64,000 nt of DNA from NCBI GenBank assembly GCA_947387575.1, contig CANDOC010000007.1, positions 186,001 through 250,000 of the forward strand, in the 5' to 3' direction. This DNA comes from Spongorhabdus nitratireducens (GTDB lineage Bacteria > Pseudomonadota > Gammaproteobacteria > Pseudomonadales > Endozoicomonadaceae). Shown here in pieces: positions 27,242-35,861 of the stretch (within the stretch, counting starts at the first letter, position 1; each line of letters starts with the position of its first letter). The position numbers and the translations under genes are program-made. Below the pieces are notes generated by a model that saw only the letters and a list, made by a program, of their open reading frames with translations, made no database searches and was not told the origin of the DNA.

Positions 27242-27817
27242 ATGGAGAATTTTGCCAGCAGCAGCCTCAGGAACCATTTCCTGATCGCCATGCCTCAGCT
27301 GTCTGATCCCAGTTTTACCCAAACCCTGACCCTGATCTGTGAGCACAATAAACAGGGTGCCATTGGTATTGTACTCAATCGGCCAACAGAGCTGACTTTA
27401 GGTGATGTTTTCAAACAGATTGGAATAGAAGAACTGGATGAAGATTCCACCTGCCTGCAGGACACTATTTATGTAGGCGGGCCAGTCGCACAGGAAAGAG
27501 GCTTTGTGTTGCACAGTGGCCCGGACCCTTGGCAGTCATCACTGGGAATTACTACCAACCTGAAGCTGACAACATCCCGGGACGTACTGGAAGCACTGGC
27601 CAAGGGTGATGGCCCGGAATATGCGCTGGTCGCTCTGGGCTATGCTGGCTGGGGCGCCGGACAACTGGAAGATGAAATTCTGCAGAATGCCTGGCTCACT
27701 TGCGAGGCAAAACAGGATATTATTTTTCGCACTCCCCCGTTAAAAAGGATGGCGGCTGCCGCCGACCTGATGGGCATTGATCTGCATTTGCTGTCCGGTG
27801 AAGCCGGACACGCATGA
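27242..27817 (+). CDS. yqgE: YqgE/AlgH family protein
   Basis: The 191-residue protein has the family pattern LRNHFLIAMPQLSDPSFTQT, NKQGAIGIVLNRP, YVGGPVAQERGFVLHS, ALGYAGWGAGQLEDEI and NAWLTC. Its biochemical function is not known; it is called AlgH in Pseudomonas for an effect on alginate expression. It directly precedes ruvX (23 bp), a widely conserved pairing. The ATG at 27242 (MENFASSSLRNHF) fits the family start; an upstream in-frame ATG at 27221 is less likely. Confidence 0.93.
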   Translation: MENFASSSLRNHFLIAMPQLSDPSFTQTLTLICEHNKQGAIGIVLNRPTELTLGDVFKQIGIEELDEDSTCLQDTIYVGGPVAQERGFVLHSGPDPWQSSLGITTNLKLTTSRDVLEALAKGDGPEYALVALGYAGWGAGQLEDEILQNAWLTCEAKQDIIFRTPPLKRMAAAADLMGIDLHLLSGEAGHA

Positions 27818-27839
27818 TTCGAATACTGAAAGAGCCTGA

Positions 27840-28313
27840 ATGGATAACTCAACCAGCGATACCAACAAGACCAGTAATCCCAAGCCAGAAGTAAAAGTTG
27901 TGATGGGCTTTGACTTCGGCACCAAAAATATCGGTATGGCTGTCGGTCAGCTGATAACACGTACCGCCAACGCCCTGCCCTCAATTCCTGCCCGTGATGG
28001 CATTCCCCGTTGGGAACAACTGGAAGCCATTATCGAAGAGTGGAAGGTGGATGCTTTTGTAGTAGGTATTCCACTGAATATGGATGGCACTGAAAGTGAT
28101 ATGTCCCGTCGTGCCCGTAAATTCGGGAACCGATTAAATGGCCGGTTCCGTCGTCCCTGGTATCCAGCTGACGAACGCCTTTCCAGCTTTGAAGCCAAGG
28201 ACTGGGCAGGCAAGCTGGGACACTCCGGTCATTACGGCTCCAACCCGATTGATAACCTGGCCGCCCAGATTATTCTGGAAACCTGGCTCAATGATGAGAA
28301 CTGCCCGATTTAA
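27840..28313 (+). CDS. ruvX: RuvX/YqgF family, putative pre-16S rRNA nuclease
   Basis: This 157-residue RNase-H-fold protein has the first catalytic Asp in VMGFDFGTKNIGMAVGQ, VVGIPLNMDGTES, the YPADERLSS segment, and the final acidic site NPIDNLAAQIILETWL. Family members trim the 5' end of 16S rRNA, and resolvase activity has also been proposed. The first ~22 residues (NSTSDTNKTSNPKPE) are a low-complexity extension. In relatives pyrR/pyrB or pilT follow; here the two Death-fold-like genes come next. Confidence 0.93.
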   Translation: MDNSTSDTNKTSNPKPEVKVVMGFDFGTKNIGMAVGQLITRTANALPSIPARDGIPRWEQLEAIIEEWKVDAFVVGIPLNMDGTESDMSRRARKFGNRLNGRFRRPWYPADERLSSFEAKDWAGKLGHSGHYGSNPIDNLAAQIILETWLNDENCPI

Positions 28314-28338
28314 TCTGATGTCCTGCTAGCTTTAGCCG

Positions 28339-28374
28339 ATATATCAGTCAAATTCCGACATAAATCTGATATAT
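28339..28374. repeat. 9-bp inverted repeat immediately before the first Death-fold-like gene
   Basis: ATATATCAG (28339-28347) and CTGATATAT (28366-28374) form an exact inverted repeat with an 18-nt spacer. The right arm ends at the base before the ATG at 28375. No Shine-Dalgarno sequence is present, so the repeat may be an operator or part of the promoter. Confidence 0.5.
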
Positions 28375-30234
28375 ATGGTTACTGTAGAGGCTCGATGGCA
28401 GCATGATTATGCTGCCATGAAAAATCCGTTTTCCTCAAAAGCCTCAGAAAACGCTGAGGCAAGCACAGTCGCAACAAAGAGCCAGCCTAAAACCCATTTT
28501 GCGTCTCCCTCAGATCGTACGACCCGTAAAGACCCAAAATCTCTTCATCAATATCAGGTGACATCTGCGCCAGAAGAAACAACATCTTCAATCCGGGTAT
28601 TAACCGCACCACTCGAACGCAAGAAACACGTCCCCTTTTATCATCTGTTCCATCATATTCAGGCAGGTATAAACAGATTACGATGCAAAGTTGCACATAG
28701 CATTTCACTCAAAGCTGTTGAGCATAACCTCAAAACTCTGGACGGAATGTTACAAACCCGATGTATAGGAGAGATATCTCCTCGCAGTGTGGATGCGATA
28801 ATAGCCTCGGTACAGCAGCTACCAAAATTTGAACGTAAGAAGGTACCTGACTCAGAGCTGGAAGCAGTGCTGCAATCATTAGCCCGGCTTCGTACCATGA
28901 TTGAGTGTATGCAGGGGCAGGCTCATATCGAAGAGTTAGCACAATATGGTGCAGTAGAAAAAGACCTTCATTTACTGCTGGAACAAGTCAAATTAATGCC
29001 AGTTACTCCTGTAACAGCACAGCTTCGCAGTCAATTAGTTTCAGTGACCGAAATGGACGAGCATGCCCCTCTTTCCAGGCAAAGCACACCTTCCAGAGCT
29101 AATGATTATCTTCACTTCTTAAGCGAATTGCATAAGGCTGGCATTCCTGACCATACCTGTAATGAAATACTGCAAGAGACTGCCCAGAGATCTCCTGTCC
29201 ACAGACTGGAACGTCGCAACCTGATCAGAACCCTCTATCGAGCCGGATATCCAGATGCAGCCAGAAAAATAGCGGATAAAAGTGAAGATCAGCATGCCTA
29301 TTGGATTGCAACCTCTGATGTAGCCAGTCCAGAAAAGTGGATATGTGATGTGAAACTAGCTGACCTGCAGGAGCTATTAAAAGACTCTTCTTTGGATTGG
29401 CAAGGCATTGGGCTCAGACTTGGACTAAAGATTCACTCTATTCAGGGAATTTATCTTAGTAACCGTGGTGATATCGATCGCTGCAAACGGGACGTTTTGC
29501 AAGCGTTTCTGGATGGAAAGGATATGGTAGCTGCCCGGCATAATGGCAAATTTGATAGAAACCTGTTCTTAAAACTCGTTCATGCGGATCCAACTTTACC
29601 TCCACCCGACTTTTCAGACAGGACACCAGCCGCTTCAAACGAATCCAAAAGTTACTATGTTACCCAGGCCAGCGAAGACCCCCACGGAAGGATTAACCAC
29701 CCGCAAGTTCTGGTAAAGACGCTTCTGAACTCAGTTGATGCCAGAGGCAAGCCTGCTATATCCCACTGGAAAGCTATTGCCAAAGCTTTAGATGTGGATA
29801 TCAGACAAGTTTCAACCCACCTGCACAATGACCCGGTTGCTGCTGCAATTTCTGTCATTGACCTGTGGACATCCAGAGATCTGAAAGCAACAGAACATCG
29901 CTTCAACAATGTAATGACAAACCTTGAACTGAAGCCTTATTCCAGAAGTGATGACGTTCCCCCTTATCCCGTTAGCTCTGATGATATTGTTGCATTTGAA
30001 GACATTCACCCTGCCAGCTGGCAAGCCATGGCAATCTCTTTGGGATTACCCATCTATCAGGTCTGGACAATAGACATCGAAAATCACAGCCATGTCCAGA
30101 TGTGCAGATGCACACTGGAAAAATGGTTAAGTTCTTTATCCTCTCCGCCAACCACAGCAACACTTTATCAGGCTCTTTTAACAGCAGGAGATGAGAAAGC
30201 AGCGGCAAAACTGAAGCAGTTTTGTTCCCGATAG
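28375..30234 (+). CDS. Large Death-fold-like repeat protein A (paralogue of the next gene), function unknown
   Basis: The 619-residue protein has no signal peptide or membrane segment. Residues 88-180 form a helical module shared colinearly with protein B (SPRSVDAIIAS at 135-145, QLPKFERK at 148-155). Residues 243-303 form a helix bundle with a CARD/DED-like look (LSELHKAGIPDHTCNEIL, LIRTLYRAGYPDAARKIAD). Three units at about 328-405, 445-518 and 536-617 repeat the Death-domain pattern, e.g. LDWQGIGLRLGLKIHSIQGI, SHWKAIAKALDVDIRQV with VIDLWTS, and ASWQAMAISLGLPIYQV with LEKWLSS. Death folds mediate protein-protein assembly in apoptosis and innate immunity. A host-directed effector or an internal signalling role is possible. 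DNA is more A/T-rich than the flanks. The start is uncertain (ATG at 28375 or 28417); similarity to protein B before residue 15 favours 28375. Confidence 0.7.
   Translation: MVTVEARWQHDYAAMKNPFSSKASENAEASTVATKSQPKTHFASPSDRTTRKDPKSLHQYQVTSAPEETTSSIRVLTAPLERKKHVPFYHLFHHIQAGINRLRCKVAHSISLKAVEHNLKTLDGMLQTRCIGEISPRSVDAIIASVQQLPKFERKKVPDSELEAVLQSLARLRTMIECMQGQAHIEELAQYGAVEKDLHLLLEQVKLMPVTPVTAQLRSQLVSVTEMDEHAPLSRQSTPSRANDYLHFLSELHKAGIPDHTCNEILQETAQRSPVHRLERRNLIRTLYRAGYPDAARKIADKSEDQHAYWIATSDVASPEKWICDVKLADLQELLKDSSLDWQGIGLRLGLKIHSIQGIYLSNRGDIDRCKRDVLQAFLDGKDMVAARHNGKFDRNLFLKLVHADPTLPPPDFSDRTPAASNESKSYYVTQASEDPHGRINHPQVLVKTLLNSVDARGKPAISHWKAIAKALDVDIRQVSTHLHNDPVAAAISVIDLWTSRDLKATEHRFNNVMTNLELKPYSRSDDVPPYPVSSDDIVAFEDIHPASWQAMAISLGLPIYQVWTIDIENHSHVQMCRCTLEKWLSSLSSPPTTATLYQALLTAGDEKAAAKLKQFCSR
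28395..28418. promoter_or_regulatory. Perfect 10-bp hairpin overlapping an in-frame alternative start codon
   Basis: ATGGCAGCAT (28395-28404) pairs with ATGCTGCCAT (28409-28418) around GATT. The right arm contains the first two bases of the ATG at 28417. If translation begins there, the hairpin would hide the start codon; if it begins at 28375, the repeat is coding. Confidence 0.5.
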
Positions 30235-30399
30235 AAATAAGAGAGACATTACTCTCGACTATTACTTCATAGCAATTCTGGCTCAAATCTCCACTCATGG
30301 GTGTTTTCTGGTTTTCAGCACTGAAGCGAGCATTGTTTATTGAGCCCCCAAATGGCCGATAACCAACCATAATCGACAATTCTCAAATGAATTCAGTAT

Positions 30400-32082
30400 A
30401 TGGCTATCACTCAGGCCTGCTATTCCCATAGCTATAAAACAATGCAAGATCCTTTCGGTCTGACCACAGGGACAGGGGCAACGAAAACGTCTCGCTCATC
30501 TCCGGAAGGCATTGCCTACATTGGTAAGCAGCGTAATGATTTTTCAACCTTTCGAGAAAGAAGGGGGCTGGAAAAGTGTCGAATAGAGGTCGCTAACCCC
30601 CAACCCACATCAGGGCTGAGGCTTAGGCAAAGTTCAGCACCTTCTCATAGGTTCGGCCCGCTATCGACCCTGTTTCACAAGATTGAGGCTGGCATTCGTT
30701 CATTGCGCTGCAGCATGGCCAAATGTGTTTCTCTCGATATTGTTGAGAACAACCTCCTGCATCTACAACAACAGCTCAAAAGCAGGCCATTCAGTGAAGT
30801 TTCGCCCCGGTCGGTTGATGCTCTCATTGCATCAATTAATCAGCTGCCAAAATTTGAGCGCAAACGTACAGAATCAGCAGATCTTCAACAAACAGTGGAA
30901 ACTCTGGCAAAAATTCGGGATATGTTGCGATATCAGACAGGAGAGATATCTCTGGCCGAGCTCAAAACCCATAACATCAGTAAGAGAGATTGGAGCTGGT
31001 TTGCTCCTCAAGCAACAGCTATTGCTGCATCCCAAGCGAATAATCCCGGTTTGCGCTCTATCGCTATTGAGCTGCTAAGTGATCCACAAGTTCAGCACGC
31101 AGTGCCACATCATCACGAACTGCTCACCCAGTTGTTTCCGTTCCGACCAGAGTCTTCTTCTCTGAATATTTCAGAGCAAGACAGTACATATGATGAATAT
31201 TCTCTCCCTCTCACTAGCACGACCAAAGCAGAATACTTCACACATCCAAAGGTCATCGATCCTGATCAATGGAGATGGCAATATTTTGAAGCAGATGAAA
31301 TCAGTTCACCCATGACTTATGAAGATGAGGATGGTCAGGAAAAGCAGATTGATGTTGCAAAAACTCTTGCACCGCATTGGCAAACGCTGGCAACAATGGC
31401 GGGTTATACACCAAGAATGATCGCATCTTGTGAGCAGGATAATGACTTTAATGATGCTAATTGCGCACGACAGATACTAAAAGTTTGGGCCAATAATGGA
31501 TCTAGAACAGCTCTGGGAACTCCACTGTGGGAACAGTTGATTAATATTCTTCGTGATGAGTTCGAGATGCATGACTACACCGATCTTGAGCTGATCCCAG
31601 CCTTGGAAAAAATGGCAGAAAAAGGACAGATTCAGGGCTTCAGTCCCAAATCCAGAACCATTGAATTTCAACCCATCCATGATCCAATCCCTCAAGACTC
31701 AAGCCGCGACTATCAGGATAGGTGGGGACCAAGATATGTGACTCATTCCCGCCTTGCTCATATGGTATATACCAATTATGCCGGACATAATGTGAGGCTA
31801 AGTATCAATGATGAGCTTGCCATAGAATGGAGAAAACTAGGTGAAGCAATCGGAATGGAAGGCGATCAACTCATAAATATTGAACAGAGCTGTGATAATA
31901 ACCACGATCGTCTCAGAAGAGTTCTCAAAAAATGGACTGATAATGGCATTGCAATGAAAGGAGGGTCACCAACCTGGAACCGGTTTATTGAAGTACTGTC
32001 GAAAGACCTCGACATGGGTGATTACGTCGACGAAAAGATCATTCCAATGCTCAATGCTTTGGAAGAAAGACAAAAAAGCTGA
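30400..32082 (+). CDS. Large Death-domain-like repeat protein B (paralogue of the preceding gene), function unknown
   Basis: This 560-residue cytosolic-type protein matches protein A over residues 1-180 with no visible gap: LFHKIEAGIR at 91-100, SPRSVDALIAS at 135-145 and QLPKFERK at 148-155. The middle (200-310) is unique. Two C-terminal units look clearly like Death domains. Unit 1 (about 317-403) has APHWQTLATMAGYTPRMIAS, CARQILKVWANNG and LWEQLINILRDEFEM. Unit 2 (about 468-554) has IEWRKLGEAIGMEGDQLINI, LRRVLKKWTDNG and TWNRFIEVLSKDLDM. The W-x2-L/I-x2-x-I/A-G, IxxxE and LxxW positions match the six-helix Death fold. The gene is A/T-rich, lacks a ribosome site at 30400, and follows gene A by 165 bp. 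Function is unknown; a scaffold or effector is inferred. Confidence 0.7.
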   Translation: MAITQACYSHSYKTMQDPFGLTTGTGATKTSRSSPEGIAYIGKQRNDFSTFRERRGLEKCRIEVANPQPTSGLRLRQSSAPSHRFGPLSTLFHKIEAGIRSLRCSMAKCVSLDIVENNLLHLQQQLKSRPFSEVSPRSVDALIASINQLPKFERKRTESADLQQTVETLAKIRDMLRYQTGEISLAELKTHNISKRDWSWFAPQATAIAASQANNPGLRSIAIELLSDPQVQHAVPHHHELLTQLFPFRPESSSLNISEQDSTYDEYSLPLTSTTKAEYFTHPKVIDPDQWRWQYFEADEISSPMTYEDEDGQEKQIDVAKTLAPHWQTLATMAGYTPRMIASCEQDNDFNDANCARQILKVWANNGSRTALGTPLWEQLINILRDEFEMHDYTDLELIPALEKMAEKGQIQGFSPKSRTIEFQPIHDPIPQDSSRDYQDRWGPRYVTHSRLAHMVYTNYAGHNVRLSINDELAIEWRKLGEAIGMEGDQLINIEQSCDNNHDRLRRVLKKWTDNGIAMKGGSPTWNRFIEVLSKDLDMGDYVDEKIIPMLNALEERQKS

Positions 32083-32096
32083 CTGCGAGAAATCAT

Positions 32097-33227
32097 CTAT
32101 TCAAATGAATCACTACCCTGAATTCTGAACTTATCAGGCTGATTCGCACTCTCTTCGGAACCAGACTCCAGTTTTATCATTAACCTCAAGTCATTGGCAG
32201 AATCAGCATGTGCCAGTGCATCTTCATAAGTGATGATACCTTCCCGGTACAGTTTGAAGAGCGCCTGGTCGAACGTCTGCATACCACTTTCAGTTGATCG
32301 CCCCATTAATCCCTTCAGCAGATGTACATCCCCCTTGCGAATCGTGTCAGACACCAGCGGTGTGTTTTGCAGCACTTCCACCACAACTCGATAGCCACTG
32401 CCATCCGCTTTCTTAACCAGCTGCTGAGCAATCACAGCTTTCAGATTGAGTGACAGGTCCATCCATACTTGAGCATGCTGATCCGGCGGGAAGAAATGGA
32501 TGATACGTTCAAGCGCCTGATCTGCATTATTGGCATGGAGCGTTGCGAGACAGAGATGACCTGTTTCAGCAAAGGAAATGGCGTATTCCATCGTTTCTGA
32601 AGTGCGCACTTCACCAATCATTATCACATCCGGGGCCTGACGCAGGGTGTTCTTCAGCGCAACCTCAAAGCTGGCAGTATCAATGCCTACTTCCCGCTGG
32701 GTGACGATGCAGCGGTTATGCTCATGAACATACTCAACCGGATCCTCGATACTGACAATATGCCCACTGGCATGAGCATTACGGTGCTCAATCATTGAAG
32801 CCAGTGACGTGGATTTACCAGCACCGGTGGCACCAACAAAAATCACCAGTCCTCGTTTGGTCATCGAGAGATCTTTAATAACGTCTGGTAAATACAATTC
32901 ATCAATGGTCGGGATATGGGTTTCAATCCGGCGAATAACCATCCCTGCCAGATTGCGCTGGAAAAAAGCACTGACCCGGAATCGGCCTACACCTTCCGGG
33001 CTGATAGCAAAGTTGCATTCATGAGTGGTATTGAACTCCTCCCTCTGGATGTCATTCATCAACCCGTGAACAGCTTCCAGCGAATTTTCGGCTGATAACA
33101 CATTCTTGCCGATATTCATCAGCTTGCCGTTGACCTTGAGGCTGGGAGGAAAACCTGCCGTGATAAACAGGTCTGAAGCCTTCTTTTCTGACATCAGCTG
33201 CAACAGCCGGGTCATATTGATTGCCAT
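32097..33227 (-). CDS. pilU: PilT/PilU-type twitching ATPase (PilU)
   Basis: This 376-residue AAA+/secretion ATPase has a PAS-like N-domain, Walker A GATGAGKST, Walker B APDVIMIGEVR, and the His box ETGHLCLATLHANNADQALE. It lacks the AIRNLIRE motif of PilT, having SDTIRKGDVHLLKGLM in that place, which marks it as PilU, the accessory retraction ATPase of type IV pili. It starts 40 bp after pilT on the same strand. Both face the Death-fold-like gene B tail to tail, with only 14 bp between stops. Confidence 0.92.
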   Translation of the reverse strand: MAINMTRLLQLMSEKKASDLFITAGFPPSLKVNGKLMNIGKNVLSAENSLEAVHGLMNDIQREEFNTTHECNFAISPEGVGRFRVSAFFQRNLAGMVIRRIETHIPTIDELYLPDVIKDLSMTKRGLVIFVGATGAGKSTSLASMIEHRNAHASGHIVSIEDPVEYVHEHNRCIVTQREVGIDTASFEVALKNTLRQAPDVIMIGEVRTSETMEYAISFAETGHLCLATLHANNADQALERIIHFFPPDQHAQVWMDLSLNLKAVIAQQLVKKADGSGYRVVVEVLQNTPLVSDTIRKGDVHLLKGLMGRSTESGMQTFDQALFKLYREGIITYEDALAHADSANDLRLMIKLESGSEESANQPDKFRIQGSDSFE

Positions 33228-33267
33228 GGCAGGCGCTCTCTCAATCCTTTGAGCTTAAGAAATACAA

Positions 33268-34305
33268 TCAGGAAAAGTTTTCCGGATTCTTGGCTTTTTC
33301 TTTGGCTGTATCGTTAGTGATCAGGCCCTGAGCTACCAGCGTTTCCAGACACTGATCCAGCGTCTGCATCCCCAGCCCGGCTCCGGTCTGAATCGCAGAA
33401 TACATCTGGGCAATCTTGTCTTCCCGGATCAGGTTTCGAATGGCAGAGGTGCCGATCATGATCTCGTGTGCTGCCACCCGGCCACCGCCATTCTTTTTCA
33501 ACAGGGTTTGGGAAATAACCGCCTGAAGCGATTCAGACAACATGGAGCGCACCATGGCTTTTTCTTCAGCCGGAAATACATCCACAATCCGGTCAACGGT
33601 CTTTGCTGCCGAAGTCGTATGCAAGGTTCCAAAGACCAAGTGACCTGTTTCTGCTGCGGTCAGGGCCAGTCGGATGGTTTCAAGGTCACGCATCTCGCCC
33701 ACCAGCACGATATCCGGATCTTCCCTCAGGGCCGAGCGCAGGGCATTTTCAAAGCTCTGGGTATCCCGATGAACTTCACGCTGATTCACCAGACACTTTT
33801 TGGACTCATGGACAAATTCGATAGGATCTTCGATGGTCAGCAAGTGCTCATATTTATTTTCATTAATATGATCCAGCATTGCCGCCAGTGTTGTACTCTT
33901 GCCCGAACCTGTAGGTCCCGTCACCAGAACCAGTCCCCGCGGGGTATCAGCAATCTTCTTGAAAATCGGCCCCATCCCGAGGTCTTGCATGCTCAGGATT
34001 TTGGTCGGAATGGTACGGAATACCGCGGCAGCACCACGATTTTGATGAAAGGCATTGACCCGGAAACGGGCAACCCCGGGCACTTCAAATGAGAAATCAG
34101 CCTCCAGCTTGTCTTCATACTCTTTGCGCTGGTGATCATTCATGATGTCATAAATCAGTGAGTGCACTTCTTTATGATCCAGCGGCGGCAGGTTGATCCG
34201 GCGAACATCACCATCTACCCGGATCATGGGTGGCAGTCCAGCCGACAGGTGGAGGTCAGAGGCATTCTGTTTGGCGCTGAAGGCGAGCAGTTCCGTGATA
34301 TCCAT
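33268..34305 (-). CDS. pilT: Type IV pilus retraction ATPase PilT
   Basis: The 345-residue protein, the length of Pseudomonas PilT, begins MDITELLAFSAKQNASDLHL. Motifs are Walker A GPTGSGKSTT, the Asp box LTIEDPIEFVH, Walker B EDPDIVLVGEMRD, the His box ETGHLVFGTLHT and the PilT-specific SAIRNLIREDKIAQMYSAIQ. It powers pilus disassembly for twitching and DNA uptake at the inner membrane. A longer frame reaches back to 34542 but would run through the divergent yggS start, so I use the ATG at 34305. yggS diverges from it as in P. aeruginosa. Confidence 0.96.
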   Translation of the reverse strand: MDITELLAFSAKQNASDLHLSAGLPPMIRVDGDVRRINLPPLDHKEVHSLIYDIMNDHQRKEYEDKLEADFSFEVPGVARFRVNAFHQNRGAAAVFRTIPTKILSMQDLGMGPIFKKIADTPRGLVLVTGPTGSGKSTTLAAMLDHINENKYEHLLTIEDPIEFVHESKKCLVNQREVHRDTQSFENALRSALREDPDIVLVGEMRDLETIRLALTAAETGHLVFGTLHTTSAAKTVDRIVDVFPAEEKAMVRSMLSESLQAVISQTLLKKNGGGRVAAHEIMIGTSAIRNLIREDKIAQMYSAIQTGAGLGMQTLDQCLETLVAQGLITNDTAKEKAKNPENFS

Positions 34306-34432
34306 ATCAGTATCGGTTATCCGTCCTTGTTCTGATACTCTGTTACCGCTTTGATGATTTACAGTACCGTATCTATTTAGCCTAGCAGCCTGTGTTATTT
34401 TGAGGCTGCAATGATGTCCGAGTTCATACTTG

Positions 34433-35146
34433 ATGGAACCCATACAACAGAACATTGAGCAGGTCAGAAGCCGCATCCAGTCTGCTGTCAGCAACAGTGG
34501 ACGTACCGATGAAGTCATTTTACTGGCGGTGAGTAAAACCAAACCTGCCAGCCTGATTCGTGAAGCCTGGGAATGTGGCCAGCGCCACTTCGGGGAAAAC
34601 TACCTGCAGGAAGGGGTGGAAAAAGTCACTACGCTGGAAGACCTGAGCGATATTGTCTGGCACTTTATCGGCCCGCTCCAGTCCAACAAAACCCGGTCTG
34701 TTGCAGAGCATTTTCACTGGGTTCACAGTGTTGACCGGCTAAAGATTGCCCGTCGCCTGAGCGATCAGCGTCCAGAGCATCTGCCGCCGCTGAACATTTG
34801 CCTGCAGGTGAATATCAGTAATGAAGCCAGTAAATCCGGGCTGTTGCCGGAAGAAGTACCCGTAATTGCAGCTGAAGTGATGCAACTGCCGAACGTGCAG
34901 CTGCGCGGACTGATGGCCATCCCGCAACCCTGTGATGACCCGGAGCAACAGCGCTTGCCTTTCTGCAAAATGGCCCAATTATTAACGCAGTTACAGCAGC
35001 AATTTCCTGACCGTCCGCTGGATACCCTGTCAATGGGGATGAGCGGCGACCTGGAAGCTGCCATTATGGAAGGCTCAACCATGGTGCGTGTGGGCACTGC
35101 CCTGTTTGGCGCCCGCAGCTATTCCAATAGCGACCTCAATAGCTAG
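34433..35146 (+). CDS. yggS: Pyridoxal-phosphate homeostasis protein YggS/PLPBP
   Basis: The 237-residue PLP-binding TIM-barrel protein carries VILLAVSKTKPASLI (PLP Lys in SKTKP), FGENYLQEG, WHFIGPLQSNKTR, CLQVNISNEASKSGL, LRGLMAIPQP and the phosphate-binding SMGMSGDLEAAIMEGSTMVRVG. It buffers PLP and affects amino-acid pools. The start lies within 130 bp of the pilT start on the other strand. A TTG three bases upstream is an alternative start. yggT follows in the same direction. Confidence 0.95.
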   Translation: MEPIQQNIEQVRSRIQSAVSNSGRTDEVILLAVSKTKPASLIREAWECGQRHFGENYLQEGVEKVTTLEDLSDIVWHFIGPLQSNKTRSVAEHFHWVHSVDRLKIARRLSDQRPEHLPPLNICLQVNISNEASKSGLLPEEVPVIAAEVMQLPNVQLRGLMAIPQPCDDPEQQRLPFCKMAQLLTQLQQQFPDRPLDTLSMGMSGDLEAAIMEGSTMVRVGTALFGARSYSNSDLNS

Positions 35147-35208
35147 CCGCAGTCCCGACTGCTTGCTATACAGACAGCCTTACAACAATGACAGGAGACA
35201 GATAACCT

Positions 35209-35802
35209 ATGTCATCCATTGCTCAAACTCTGGGCGTAATTCTTCAGACAGTGGTCGGACTCTATGTGATCGCGATCCTGCTGCGCTTCCTGCTACAGCT
35301 GGTAAAAGCTGATTTCTACAATCCGCTGTCGCAGGCTATCGTCAAGGCCACCGGGCCGCTGTTGAATCCTCTGCGCCGTATTATTCCCGGCATCGGCGGT
35401 CTGGATTTCGCATCGCTGGTACTGGCTTTTCTTGTTGAGGTAGTACTGATCTATGGCCTGCTGGCACTGAAAGGTTTCAACCCGGCCCAGGTACCACCCA
35501 ATCTGGCAATGGGTGCGGCCCTGATCGGCCTGATGGACAGCGTGCTTAATATCTACACCTTCTCCATCATCATTATTGCGATTGCCAGCTGGATTGCTCC
35601 CCAAAGCTATAACCCGGCGCTGATGCTGATGCACCAGATTATCGAACCTCTGGCGGGTCGGATTCGTCGCATGCTGCCCCCAATGGGCGGCCTGGACTTC
35701 TCGATCATGGTTCTGCTGCTGATTATTTATGCCCTCAGAGGGATGTTTGTAACACCTCTGGCAATGGCTATGGGCGTTGGCGGGTTACGTCTGTTGCTGT
35801 AA
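35209..35802 (+). CDS. yggT: YggT family membrane protein
   Basis: The 197-residue protein contains two YGGT repeats, each with a pair of membrane helices and the repeat motif PLLNPLRRIIPGIGGLDFASL or PLAGRIRRMLPPMGGLDFSIM. It sits downstream of yggS as in most gammaproteobacteria. The role is not well defined; osmotic stress and membrane functions have been reported. AGGAGA stands 9 bases before the ATG. Confidence 0.93.
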   Translation: MSSIAQTLGVILQTVVGLYVIAILLRFLLQLVKADFYNPLSQAIVKATGPLLNPLRRIIPGIGGLDFASLVLAFLVEVVLIYGLLALKGFNPAQVPPNLAMGAALIGLMDSVLNIYTFSIIIIAIASWIAPQSYNPALMLMHQIIEPLAGRIRRMLPPMGGLDFSIMVLLLIIYALRGMFVTPLAMAMGVGGLRLLL

Positions 35803-35813
35803 AGCTGCTGCAA

Positions 35814-35854
35814 GTTCCGGATAGCTTTGTAGACAGTATTAAGCTATCCGGAAC
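35814..35854. terminator. Perfect 14-bp inverted repeat between yggT and znuB
   Basis: GTTCCGGATAGCTT (35814-35827) and AAGCTATCCGGAAC (35841-35854) are exact reverse complements with a 13-nt loop. It lies between convergent genes. There is no T-run on either side, so it may be a transcription block, an mRNA-end stabiliser or a protein site rather than a classical terminator. Confidence 0.6.
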
Positions 35855-35861
35855 AAACCAA

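Noticed and set aside
34306-34542. N-terminal extension of pilT
   Set aside because: It would overlap the divergent yggS start and has no similarity to PilT. The ATG at 34305 gives the standard 345-residue protein.
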